Shown: in pieces, positions 39,675 to 48,905 of the stretch
Numbering within the stretch: the stretch's first letter is position 1
How the letters are laid out: each line of letters begins with the position of its first letter
Assembly (NCBI RefSeq): GCF_016859125.1
Contig: NZ_CP069338.1
Span: 12,589,501 to 12,653,500, forward strand
Direction of reading: 5' to 3'
DNA from: Archangium violaceum
GTDB taxonomy: Bacteria; Myxococcota; Myxococcia; Myxococcales; Myxococcaceae
DNA length: 64,000 nucleotides
Made by a program: the position numbers and the translations under genes
The notes under the pieces: generated by a model
Database searches by the model: none
What the model was told of the DNA's origin: nothing
The model's input: only the letters and a program-made list of their open reading frames with translations

Positions 39675-41029
39675 GGCGTCAGGTCCTTCACCAGCTCAAT
39701 TGCATCGTCTCCGATACGTCTGAGGCTGAAGCCAAATCGCTGGGCTATGGCGGGCTTCAAGAAGCCCTGATTGACAACAGCATGCCCGGTAATGCTCAGC
39801 CGGGTGGCGCCGGCTGCGCGTGCCTCGGCCTCGAACGCCGCTATCAGCTCCCTCAATGGCGCAGCACCTTTAACCTCTGCCTCAATCAACAAGATGTTTC
39901 GCTGGAATGTAGTGCCAACAAGCCCCTTGTTCCCGAATATTCTGAATCCACTTACCTTTTCGGGTGGCCGCCGAACCGCTTGCTGCAGCAATTCTTCTGC
40001 CGACGGACGCATCTGCCCCTGAGAAGAGACACGCGCCCCATCACTAGCCCCACTGGACAGGACATATACCCCGCCCACTCCATAGCCTACCGCCGTGGCG
40101 ACCTTTCCCACTGGCACGGCGACACGCTGAATCGCCAGGGCGCCCTGGGCGGAGAGCGAGAGCACGGGCACCATGGCTTCGGCGCCGCCCATGGCACTCG
40201 TCAGGGTGCGCGTGACGCCGTTGGCGGAGCCCCCGGCAATCAGCAAGGAAGTGCTCAGCCTGGCCACCGCCTTCATCTGCTCGCCGGCCGTCATGTACCG
40301 GAAGCGCTCCCAGTACTCCGGCGAGGAGGCAATGAGGGCGGCCACGCCCGCGGGCAGGTGTCGCAACGCGAGGATGCTGTCCGTCGGGTACGTGAAGAAG
40401 CGGCCCAGGGCATGGTACAGCTCGACAAAGGCCTCTTCGGCGCCGTCCAAGGTGCGACTGACGACGTCCGCATCGTCGTACACCTCTGCATACGCGCCCT
40501 CGTTCAGCTCCCGGAACTGAGCGTCGAGAAGTCGGAACACGCCGCCTCGGCTTCCGTAGAAGCGGCCCAACTCGAAGCCGTGGGCCCGGAATGCGCCCTC
40601 CCGCCACTCCATCTCGGCGACTCGCTGCTGAGTGCGTCCATTGCGCACCCAGGCCAGGTAGCCGTCCGGCCGAAGCACGGCCACGCCTTGGAAGCGCTCC
40701 ACCCGGCGCAGCAACTCTGCCCGGGACACCTCGCCCCCCTCCAGCACCCCGCGCAGCAGGTGGCCCACCGCCATGCGCGGCGGGAAGTTGCCCAGCGTCA
40801 CCGGCGTCTGCACCAGCAGGGCCATGAGTCGCCCGGCCTCTTCGGGGGTGAAGGGGTTGACGCGCGGGGGCAGCACGTCCGAGTCGCCCAGGCCCGCGAG
40901 CACCAGGAGTTTCTCGAAGGCGTCCACCTCCAGCATGCCCGTCTCCACCGCGAGCACGGCCATGTCGCCCGAGGTGGCCACATCCACCGCGGTACCGGAC
41001 GGCACTCGCATGGGACGGCGCCGAGTCAA
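39671..41029 (-). CDS. Sit-type polymorphic toxin (SitA5/SitA6-like), N-terminus lost
   Basis: A 452-residue reading starting at TTG 41029. The body matches the myxobacterial SitA-type architecture: NPFTPEEAGRLMALLVQTPV, MAVGHLLRGVLEGGEVSR, RVERFQGVAVLRPDGYLAWV, then the shared YPTDSILALRH segment. The last 110 residues are the variable tip (EAEVKGAAPLRELIAAFEAE, then ARAAGATRLSITGHAVVNQG); its activity is unknown. SitA toxins are lipoproteins passed between siblings by outer membrane exchange. No signal peptide or lipobox is present here, and the frame runs upstream into the IS21, so the 5' end was probably removed by that insertion. Confidence 0.7.
   Translation of the reverse strand: MTRRRPMRVPSGTAVDVATSGDMAVLAVETGMLEVDAFEKLLVLAGLGDSDVLPPRVNPFTPEEAGRLMALLVQTPVTLGNFPPRMAVGHLLRGVLEGGEVSRAELLRRVERFQGVAVLRPDGYLAWVRNGRTQQRVAEMEWREGAFRAHGFELGRFYGSRGGVFRLLDAQFRELNEGAYAEVYDDADVVSRTLDGAEEAFVELYHALGRFFTYPTDSILALRHLPAGVAALIASSPEYWERFRYMTAGEQMKAVARLSTSLLIAGGSANGVTRTLTSAMGGAEAMVPVLSLSAQGALAIQRVAVPVGKVATAVGYGVGGVYVLSSGASDGARVSSQGQMRPSAEELLQQAVRRPPEKVSGFRIFGNKGLVGTTFQRNILLIEAEVKGAAPLRELIAAFEAEARAAGATRLSITGHAVVNQGFLKPAIAQRFGFSLRRIGDDAIELVKDLTP
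40054..40392 (-). repeat. Shared toxin-delivery segment, copy 2
   Basis: Pair of the segment at 38571-38907, in the same orientation. Similarity drops sharply at both ends, where each gene becomes unique. Confidence 0.85.
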
Positions 41030-41142
41030 ACGCTCCGCCTCTTCTGCTGTCCTGAGTGTTGGCGTTCACGAGGAAGCGCGGAAATTTGGACCGGGAAGCC
41101 GGAGGTGTGCCGGGGGTCCGGCCTCCCGGTCCGAGGTGAGGC

Positions 41143-41910
41143 TCAGCGCTTGGACTTCGCCTTCCTGGTCGTCGCGGCCTCCTCGGCCTCGCGGCGGCGG
41201 TAGCTTTCGCCTTCGATAGCGAGGACGTCCGCGTGGTGGATGACGCGGTCAATCAGCGCGGTGGCGCACGCGGCGTTGGGGAAGATGGTCGGCCAGTCCG
41301 AAAACGCCAGATTCGTGGTCATCACCAATGAGCGTTGTTCATACCTGCGCGCCACGACTTGAAAGAGGAGGTCCGCGTTGCGCGCGTCGTAGGCGAGGTA
41401 GCCCATCTCGTCGATGACGAGCAGGCTGGTGCGGCTGGTGTAGTGGCGCAGGCGGCGGTCCAGTGCGCGGCTGGTGTCCTGGGCACCCAGGTCGAGCAGC
41501 AACTGGGAGGCGGTGACGAAGAGAGCGGAGTGCCCCTTGAGGACGGCCTGGTGGGCAATGTTCTGCGCTATCATGGTCTTGCCCAGTCCCTGCGGCGCGA
41601 CGATGACGACGTTGCGCGCGCCCTCCAGGAAGTCCAGACGCAGGGCGGACTCGACGGCCTCGCGGTCAATCTTCCTGGGCCATCCCCAGTCGTAGTCCGC
41701 CATGGGCTTGAAGCGGCCAAGGCGGCTGCGAGACAGGCGCCGCTCGAGACTTCTGCGGCCGCGTTCCTTCTGCTCCTCGTCGGCCAGGTGCTCCAGCAGC
41801 TCGGTAGCGCCCCATCTGGCCTTGGTGGCGCGGGCGATGAGGTCCGAGAGGCCCTGAGAGGTGGCGTGCAGCCCGAGGGAGGCCAGGCGGTCAGCGAGTG
41901 GAGTGGTCAT
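41143..41910 (-). CDS. istB: IS21 helper ATPase IstB
   Basis: A 255-residue AAA+ protein from ATG 41910. Walker A is VIVAPQGLGKTMIAQNIA, Walker B is LLVIDEMGYLAYD, followed by MTTNLAFSDW and RVIHHADVLAIEGESYR, the typical IstB ending. It overlaps the 3' end of istA by 20 bases. It looks intact, while its partner istA is truncated. Confidence 0.93.
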   Translation of the reverse strand: MTTPLADRLASLGLHATSQGLSDLIARATKARWGATELLEHLADEEQKERGRRSLERRLSRSRLGRFKPMADYDWGWPRKIDREAVESALRLDFLEGARNVVIVAPQGLGKTMIAQNIAHQAVLKGHSALFVTASQLLLDLGAQDTSRALDRRLRHYTSRTSLLVIDEMGYLAYDARNADLLFQVVARRYEQRSLVMTTNLAFSDWPTIFPNAACATALIDRVIHHADVLAIEGESYRRREAEEAATTRKAKSKR

Positions 41911-42945
41911 CGGAGGAGTCCTTGTCGAGGAGGCGGTCGTAGTCGGCGAGGGAGTGGGGGCGGGTACGGGAGGCGGCGATGCGCGGGTCATCCGGCAGCA
42001 CCACGGTGAGGGGTGGAGGCTGACGCTGGCGGCGAGCGCGCTGCTCCAGCAGGTGGGCCACGGCGTGGGCGCTCACCGCCCCCTTGCGCAGGGCCTCGGC
42101 GAGGGCCTCATCCAGGGCACGTGCGCCGTGGAGCTCCAGCAACTTCAGCAACTGCGCCGTGTGGTGTGAGAGCGAGACGTCGCGCTGAGCGAGGGCGGCG
42201 AGGAAGCCCTCCGCCTGCTGGCAGGAGGCGCGCAGCAAGTCCCGGCCGCGCAGCTCGTGCGCGCGGGCCTTGGCGTCGGCGAGGGCGGCGAGGTGGCCGG
42301 GCTGCTCCAGGGTGCGGCCCTTCTCGAAGCAGCGCGGATGGGAGGCCACCTCCTCGGTGCCGTCCAGCACGCGCACGCGTGTCTCGGAGGCCACGAGGGT
42401 GAGGGGCTTCTTCACCAGGGTGTGTGGAATGGAGTAGTCGTTGGAGTCGAAGCGCACGTAGGGCGTCTTGCCGGAGGCGACGGGGCGCACCACGTCCGTG
42501 GGAAACGGGTGGGCGGGCATGGGCAGCAGCCGCGGGCGCTCCTCCTCGAGGGCCGTGGCGACGGTGCGCCCGGTGACATCGCCGGGCAATTGGCGCGCGT
42601 GGGCCACCTCGGCCGTCCACCGCGCCGCTTGAGCGTTGAGGTCATCCACGCCGCTGAAGGTGCGCGCGGCGAAGAAGGAGTCGCGCAGGTAGCGGATGGT
42701 GCGCTCCACCTTGCCCTTCTCATTGCCGCGGTAGGGGGCACAGGGCTTGGGGGCGAAGTGGTAGTGGCCGGCCAATTCCAGCAGGCGCGGGTGGAAGCGG
42801 ATGGCGTCGCCGGCGCGCTCGAGCACCACGGACTTCAAGTTGTCGTACAGCAGCGCGCGCGGCACGCCCCCCAGCGCCTGGAAGGCCAGCACGTGGCCCT
42901 TGAGGAAGCTCTCCAGCGTCATGTCGAGTGTTACCGCGCACGCTT
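41891..42945 (-). pseudogene. istA: IS21 transposase IstA, 5'-truncated
   Basis: About 350 codons match the C-terminal two thirds of IstA: GHVLAFQALGGVPRALLYDN contains the second catalytic Asp and NEKGKVERTIRYLRDSFF the Glu. The C-terminal part (LPMPAHPFPT, VRFDSNDYSIPHTLVKK) is normal. The HTH domain and first Asp are missing; upstream of about 42945 the frame runs into repeated non-coding sequence. The element cannot transpose by itself. Confidence 0.85.
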
Positions 42946-43454
42946 GTTGATGGAGATTTGGACCGGCTGGTTGATGGGCATCGACGAAGATGAGCGGGTC
43001 CGGAGCAGGCTGCTTGATGGACATCAACGAGGATGAGCGGACATGGAGCAGGCTCGGTGATGGAGCCATCATGTTGCATGCGCGCGGGGAGGACACGGCT
43101 GATGAGGGGCTGTGGCCAGGGCGAGTCCATCTGGTGCGCTGCTTCTGGCGTTGGGCTCGCACCGGCTTGGGGCCGACGGCCTCGGCGTATCGTTCAGGCC
43201 GTGGCACCGGCCGGTGCCGTCAGGCGCTCCCGCCAGCCAGGGGGCGGGCAGCGGCCGCAGACCGCGGAGCACGAGTCAGACTCCATGCCGTGAGGGTCGA
43301 GCGCATGTGCTGCCTCCGGTGAGGCCCTGTCGGCCCCAGGGCCGACAGGGCCTGGGGGCAGGGCATACCTCCAGCGTGCCCGGCCGGGAGCGGACCGGGA
43401 AGGGGACTTGTCGGGTGGGTGAAGCTGTCGAGCCCTGGGCCTGGGGCCTGTCCC
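42946..43454. other. Non-coding stretch with IS ends and tandem repeat
   Basis: About 510 bases with no gene. Near 42950 the sequence GTGTTACCGCGCACGCTTG resembles the stretch at 61763. A roughly 43-bp unit containing GATGAGCGG and GAGCAGGCT is repeated about 2.3 times at 42973-43062, and a strong palindrome lies at 43322-43353. Multiple short repeats next to istA are typical of IS21 ends. Confidence 0.55.
43322..43353. repeat. 15-bp perfect palindrome
   Basis: AGGCCCTGTCGGCCC and its exact reverse complement GGGCCGACAGGGCCT are separated by 2 bases. It could be a terminator-like hairpin or part of the end of the neighbouring zinc-ribbon element. Confidence 0.7.
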
Positions 43455-44089
43455 TCACTGAGCGCGCGCGGCGCCCATGAACGCCAGCACACTCAGCGGT
43501 GGGGAGGGAGCGGCGGGCGGGGCGTAGCCGGCCACGACGCTGGCGACGTGGGCGGCAGCCTGACGCGGGCGCCAGTGCGGCGGCCAGGGGCGCATGGCGT
43601 GCACCTGTGCGAGCAGCTGCCCCTGGTGCACGGCCTGCAGCCAGCGCAGCGGCGTGCGCCAGCGCCCGGCTTCACTGGCGCCTGTGTGATTCCAGGGGTT
43701 GACCAGGCGGCGCACGGCTTCCAGCCCCATCCCCAGCAGCCCCCATAGCGCCAGGGCCCACGCCATGGCCGCCACCGAGTACAGCCGCCGCCACGTCACT
43801 TCCCAAGGCACCACCGTGCACGTGCCACCGCACGCCAGGCAGCGGTAGCGCCGCACCTGCACCACCCGCACCTGCGCCTGCTGCCCGGGTTGGGCAGGGC
43901 CTCGCACCTGACGGCTGCGCGTGCCATGCCCCTGCAACACCATGCCGCCCCCACCGGCCGGCTGGCCGCTCCACACCTCGGGCATTGCCCCGGCCGTGCC
44001 GCTTCCACGCTCGGCAGGGCCTTTGCCCACCTGTCCACTCCCACCCGACTACGCACCAGCTGCTGACGGCCTGCTGTCTGCTTCTCCAT
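43455..44089 (-). pseudogene. DUF6431-like zinc-ribbon gene, frameshifted
   Basis: The N-terminal part (VDRWAKALPSVEAARPG, CPRCG) is in one frame and the rest (GGMVLQGHGTRSRQVRGP, RYRCLACGGTCTVVP, then a hydrophobic SVAAMAWALALWGLL) in another, shifting within a G-run near 43945. With that correction the protein is about 210 residues. It resembles the gene starting at 63674 (W/AxxPSVxEARP, CxxCG, HGHG, YRCxxCG, VVP). Such proteins accompany DDE transposases in some elements; no transposase follows here. Confidence 0.6.
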
Positions 44090-44340
44090 CGCCTCTGGCG
44101 GAGCCTGGGGCCTTGGCCTGTACCTGCCCCTGTTTCTCTTCCCCCTCCCTCGCCGGGCCGTCGGGGACGGCTTCATGCCGTTTCAGCTCCGCCCTCCTCG
44201 GCTCCTCCTACTTCGGCCGTCAGGCGCTGACCCGAACCTGTTGGGTGATGGGGCGCACCACGACCCGGGCCCCCTTTCCATCATCCAGTCGGTCCGATTC
44301 CGGGCCGATCTCCCCCATCTACGCTGCGCGGTAACAGGCG

Positions 44341-44991
44341 GTGCGCGCGTGCAATGCCCACTCGCCCCAGGCCATGGTGCTGCTCGCCCTTTTCGGCACC
44401 GACGCCGACACGGCCCTGCTGGTGGACATGTTGGGGACTCAGGAGATGCGCCCGCATGCCCTCTGGGCCCTGGGCTTCAGTGGGCGCCTCGGGGCCATGG
44501 AGGCCTGTCTCGCGCTTCTGGAGGACCCCCTGGCGGCACGGCTGGCCGGGGAAGCCTTCTCGGCCATGACGGGCCTCCAGTTGGAGGGCCCCTATGCCCT
44601 CCCTCCCGGGGAGCAACCCGAAGGAGCGCCGCTGCCACCCGAGCAGCAGGAGGACCTGGATGCCGACCTGGTGCCCAAACCCGAGGATGACCTGCCCTGG
44701 CCGTGCATTGGTGCGGTGAGGTACTGGTGGAAGGAGGCCCGCCCTCGCTTCCATGCGGAGCGGCGCTACCTGAACGGCCAGCCCCTTGAGGGGCCCGCAC
44801 TGCTGGAGGCCCTCACGCACGGCCCCATGCGGCGCCGGCACGTGCTGGCACGCGAGTGGGCCATTCGCAGCAAGGGCCGGTACCGCATTCCCACCCGGGC
44901 CTTCACCCTGCGCCAATGGGCGGCGCTGGCCCAGGCCCGGGCGGGCTGCGCACACCTGAGCCTTCTGCCCCTGGAGCGCACGCTGCGCTGA
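44341..44991 (+). CDS. TIGR02270-family T6SS-linked protein, C-terminal part
   Basis: A 216-residue reading starting at GTG 44341. It corresponds to the C-terminal half of TIGR02270 proteins, HEAT-like proteins of about 400 residues near T6SS cargo genes. Features are a HEAT-like LLVDMLGTQEMRPHALWALG segment, an AGEAFSAMTGLQLEG strand, an acidic linker (EDLDADL) and the closing RHVLAREWAIRSKGRYRIPT motif. The 5' half is missing, apparently cut off by the zinc-ribbon element to the left. Fourteen bases separate it from the DUF2169 gene. Confidence 0.72.
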   Translation: MRACNAHSPQAMVLLALFGTDADTALLVDMLGTQEMRPHALWALGFSGRLGAMEACLALLEDPLAARLAGEAFSAMTGLQLEGPYALPPGEQPEGAPLPPEQQEDLDADLVPKPEDDLPWPCIGAVRYWWKEARPRFHAERRYLNGQPLEGPALLEALTHGPMRRRHVLAREWAIRSKGRYRIPTRAFTLRQWAALAQARAGCAHLSLLPLERTLR

Positions 44992-45005
44992 CGCGAGGAG
45001 ACGCC

Positions 45006-46130
45006 ATGCAAATCAGCGAGAACACGACGGGCATGTCCGCGGGCCTCACCGTGGCGACGGACGCCGGGGCCCGAGAGCACTGCGTCGTCGCCGTCAAGGG
45101 CACCTTCCGCATGAACGGCTCCGGCGAACCCCAACTGGCGGACGTGCAACGTCCGGTGGCCTACACGGACGAGCACCATGGGGCCCCCGAAACGACGAGC
45201 CTCCTCCGGGAGAATGACTTCGCATTGACGAAGCCCCTGGTGGACGTCCTCGTGCAGGGCCACGCCGTCGCACCCCACGGGCGCGCGACGGAGGCGATGT
45301 TGGTGCGCGTGGAGATGCCGGGCCGGCACAAGGACCTCCGCGTTATGGGAGACCGCCATTGGGACAAGGGGCTGATGGGCGTGAAGCCCACGCCTCCCAA
45401 GCTCTTTGTCCGCATGCCCCTGCGCTACGAGCTCGCCTTCGGCGGAGTGGATACCTCCCACCCGGAGCCGAAGCACCACGGTGCGGAGCTGCGCAACCCG
45501 GTGGGCCGGGGCTTCCGGCAGAACCCTCGCGCCGCGGATGCGGTGGGGACGCCACTGCCCAACCTGGAGCACCCCCGGCACTTCCTGGACAGGTGGGATG
45601 GAAAGACAGTGCCGGTGGGCTTCGGCCCGGTGGGCCGTGGCTGGCAGCCTCGCCTCGCCCACGCCGGCACCTACGACGAGCGCTGGCTGGCGGAAGACTA
45701 CCCCTTCCTTCCCCGGGACTTCAGCCCGCGCTACTTCCAGTGCGCGCCCGAGGACCAGCAACTGCCGGCCCTGCGCGGCGGCGACGTGTTCCGCTGCCTG
45801 GGCCTCACCGAGTCCGGCCCCTGGACGGTGACGCTGCCGCGCCTCCAGGTGCCTGTGGCCTTCCGCTTCCGCGAGTCCGACGTCAGCGCCGAGGCAAGAA
45901 TAGACACGGTGCTGCTCGACGCGGACGCGCGCGAGGTGGTGGTGACGTGGCGGGCCACCGTGCCGCTGGGCAAGAAGCTCTCTCACCTACGCGAGGTGCA
46001 GGTGGGCGTGCCACGCCCGAGCGCAAAGGAAGGGCCGGTGCGGTACCTGCGCGGCAAGCCCTACTTCCGAGGGCTGGGCGCGCTGGTCTCCTGGAGGCAG
46101 CGCCCGCGGCGGACGGGAGGGGCGTCATGA
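45006..46130 (+). CDS. DUF2169 protein, T6SS effector adaptor
   Basis: A 374-residue protein from ATG 45006 with a GCGAGGAGA site. DUF2169 proteins load PAAR/DUF4150 effectors onto the T6SS spike. Signature segments are MSAGLTVATDAGAREHCVVA, VKGTFRM, the LRYELAFGGVD motif, NPVGRGF and the long WQPRLAHAGTYDERWLAEDY segment followed by YFQCAPEDQQLPAL. It overlaps the next gene by 4 bases and belongs to the same operon as the DUF4150 effector. Confidence 0.9.
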   Translation: MQISENTTGMSAGLTVATDAGAREHCVVAVKGTFRMNGSGEPQLADVQRPVAYTDEHHGAPETTSLLRENDFALTKPLVDVLVQGHAVAPHGRATEAMLVRVEMPGRHKDLRVMGDRHWDKGLMGVKPTPPKLFVRMPLRYELAFGGVDTSHPEPKHHGAELRNPVGRGFRQNPRAADAVGTPLPNLEHPRHFLDRWDGKTVPVGFGPVGRGWQPRLAHAGTYDERWLAEDYPFLPRDFSPRYFQCAPEDQQLPALRGGDVFRCLGLTESGPWTVTLPRLQVPVAFRFRESDVSAEARIDTVLLDADAREVVVTWRATVPLGKKLSHLREVQVGVPRPSAKEGPVRYLRGKPYFRGLGALVSWRQRPRRTGGAS

Positions 46131-47191
46131 GCGCCACGCCCCTGTGCGTCGCCGCCGCGGGCATGGCCTGCCCGCTGGGACTGAGCGCCGAGTCGGCCGG
46201 TGCCGCCCTGCGTGCGCGGATGAATCGCTTCAAGCGGAGCCGCTACCACGACGACGACGGGGCGCCCATGGTCCTCTCGGAGTTGTCGACGCTCGCCCCT
46301 GAGTTGCGGCGTGAGGAGCGCGTCCTGGGGCTGCTGGGCATGGCAGTGGCAAGCGCCGTGCGGGGCCTCGAGGGAGCCGAGCTCGCCCACCTGCCCTTGC
46401 TGGTGGGCACGTCCACCCCGAAGCGTCCAGGCGGCGTCCCGGAGGTATTCCCCCGGGCACTCGAGCACCTTGGGCAGGCCCATGGGCTTCGCCTGGAGGG
46501 CACCTTGTCTCGAAGTCTGGCCCAGGGGAATACGGCAGGACTCCGGGCGCTCGCCGAAGCCCGGCTCCTGCTGGCCCGGCACCCGCGGCTTCCCGGCTGC
46601 CTGGTGGCCGCGGTGGATAGCTTCATCAACGCCTCGAGTCTCGACGGACTGCTGCGGCAGGGGAGGCTGCTGCGCCCGGACAACTCGGACGGAGTCATTC
46701 CCGGCGAGGCCGCCGCCTGCCTCCTGGTGACGCGCAGGCCGCGTCGCGACGACGCATGCCCCCTGCGACTGGCGGGCCTCGGCTTCGGCCAGGAGCGGGC
46801 CACGCTGCAGTCGGACGAGCCGCTGCGCGGGCTGGGCCTTGCGCAGGCCTACCGGGAAGCCCTGGCTGAGGGCGGGGTGGACGTCGCTGAGGTGGACTTC
46901 CGCGTCGCTGACGCCTCCGGCGAGGGCTATGGCTTCAAGGAGCTCTCCCTGGCCCTCTCTCGGCTGCTGCACAAGCGCAGGGAGTCCACGCCGCTGTGGC
47001 TTCCGGCGGAGTCCCTGGGGGAGACAGGGGCGGCCTCGGGCCTGGTGGCCCTGGCGTGGGCCTCGGTGGCCATGCGCCACGGGTATGCGCCCGGCCCCCG
47101 AGTCCTCATCTCCACGTCCGACTCGGCCGGGGGGAGAGCAGCGGTACTCTTGCGCGGTCCTGACACGTACACTCCACGAGGGATGCCCTGA
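46127..47191 (+). CDS. Beta-ketoacyl synthase-like protein of the T6SS cargo operon
   Basis: A 354-residue thiolase-fold protein from ATG 46127. It starts LCVAAAGMACPLGLSAESA as ketosynthases do, has an equivalent of the active-site region without the usual catalytic Cys (CLVAAVDSFINASSLDGL), and ends with a Gly-rich ISTSDSAGGRAAVLL strand. Such proteins are regularly found between DUF2169 and DUF4150 genes; their role is unknown and probably not fatty acid synthesis. It overlaps both neighbours. Confidence 0.78.
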   Translation: MSATPLCVAAAGMACPLGLSAESAGAALRARMNRFKRSRYHDDDGAPMVLSELSTLAPELRREERVLGLLGMAVASAVRGLEGAELAHLPLLVGTSTPKRPGGVPEVFPRALEHLGQAHGLRLEGTLSRSLAQGNTAGLRALAEARLLLARHPRLPGCLVAAVDSFINASSLDGLLRQGRLLRPDNSDGVIPGEAAACLLVTRRPRRDDACPLRLAGLGFGQERATLQSDEPLRGLGLAQAYREALAEGGVDVAEVDFRVADASGEGYGFKELSLALSRLLHKRRESTPLWLPAESLGETGAASGLVALAWASVAMRHGYAPGPRVLISTSDSAGGRAAVLLRGPDTYTPRGMP

Positions 47192-48905
47192 TGAAGGTCT
47201 ATGCCAATGGCAACGAGGTGGCCTGCGCCGACGGGGACGGGAAGGTGGTGGCGGCCTTCCCGGACGTGTGCATGAGTCCTCCCCCACCACCCGCGGGGCC
47301 GGTACCGGTGCCCTACCCGAACACCTCCTTCTCCCGGGACATGAAGCAGGGCAGCAAGCGCGTCACCATCAACGGCAAGCCCGTCATGTTGAGGGACCAG
47401 TCGTATTACGCGACGTCTCCTCTGGGGAACGAGGCCGCTACCCGCAACTTCGGAGCGGGCATCATCTCCCATCAGATTACGGGGAAGACGCACTTCATCT
47501 CCTGGTCGATGGATGTCCATGTCGAGGGCAAGAATGTCCCGAGGCATATTGACCTTACGACTTCCAACCACGGCAGCAACGCGAACAACGCCGTCCCCAC
47601 CCCCAACCTCGCGCAGAGCGCCACGAGCAGTCCGGGCCAGGTCACCTTCAACGCCTGCCCGTGTTGCAATGGGCCCCTGCACGAGAATCAGAAGGATCCG
47701 GTGACGGGGCAACCCTTCGAGACCATTCCGGAGATGGAGTTCTACGGGCGTATCGCGCAATACCGGATGAATCGACGTGCGGAGATGCAAGGCATCCTCC
47801 AGCAGGCTGCGGAGGGCAAGCTTCCGATGCCTCGCTGGGCGAACATGCCCGACCCGAAGTCCGGCCTGCCCATCAAGGACAACATCATCCGCATGGGAGA
47901 CGAGTGCGAGCGCGACTTCAAGAAGCTCCAGGGTAACCGTTCACCGCCTTGGCCTGGTTGAAGAGGAGCCGGGCACGAGGTGACCGGAGACGTGGTGCTG
48001 GACAAGAGGACGTCTGGCGTGGTGTAGCCAGGGCATGGTGCAGGTGGATGCCCGAGACGTGCAGATAGCGCAGCTGGAGAAGAGGCTGGAAGCAGCGCTG
48101 GAGCGTATCGCGCAGCTGGAGGAGGAGAATGCGAAGCTGCGCGAGGAGAATGCGAAGCTGCGCGAGGAGAATCGACAGCTCAAGGAGCGGCTGGGGCTCA
48201 ACTCGAGCAACTCCTCCAAGTCACCCTCCTCGGATGCACCCGGCACCCGGCGCCAGCGCAAGAGGCCCACGGGCCGGCGTCCCGGGGGCCAGCCTGGACA
48301 CAAGAAGCATGAGCGCGCGCTGCTGCCGCCCGAGCAGGTGCAGCACGTCGTGGAGTTGGTGCCCCAGGAGTGCAGGGGTTGCAAGCGACGGCTGCGGGGG
48401 CAGGACAGCGCGCCCCGGCGGCATCAGGTGGTGGAGGTGCCGCCCCTGTCGGCCATTGTCACCGAGTACCGCTGCCATGCACTGCAGTGCCCTGACTGCG
48501 GGGTAGTGACTCGAGGGGAGGTGCCCGCGCATGCGCGCAGCGTCTTCGGCGACCGGCTCGCGGCGCTCGCCTCGTTGCTGGTGGGTAAGTACCGCCTGTC
48601 CAAACGACTGGTGAAGGACGCCTTGTCGGACATGCTGGGTGTGGAGTTGTCGGTGGGCAGCGTCAGCAACCTGGAGGGTGAAATCTCGCAGGCGCTCGCG
48701 CCAGCGACGGCCGAAGCCCTTGCCTCCGTACGCGCCTCGGAGGCGGTCAACGCCGACGAGACGGGATTCACGCAGGGACGAGAGGGTGGCCGGGCCGCTC
48801 GCGCCTGGCTGTGGGTGGTGGCCACGGCGCTGGTGGTGGTGTTCCACATCGCCACAAGCCGCGGCGGCAAGGTGGCCCGCCAGTTGCTCGGCGCGGACTT
48901 CTCAG

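Noticed and set aside
40044-41252. Second 402-codon frame over the main toxin gene
   Set aside because: Shifted frame of the toxin with Arg/Gly/Ala bias.
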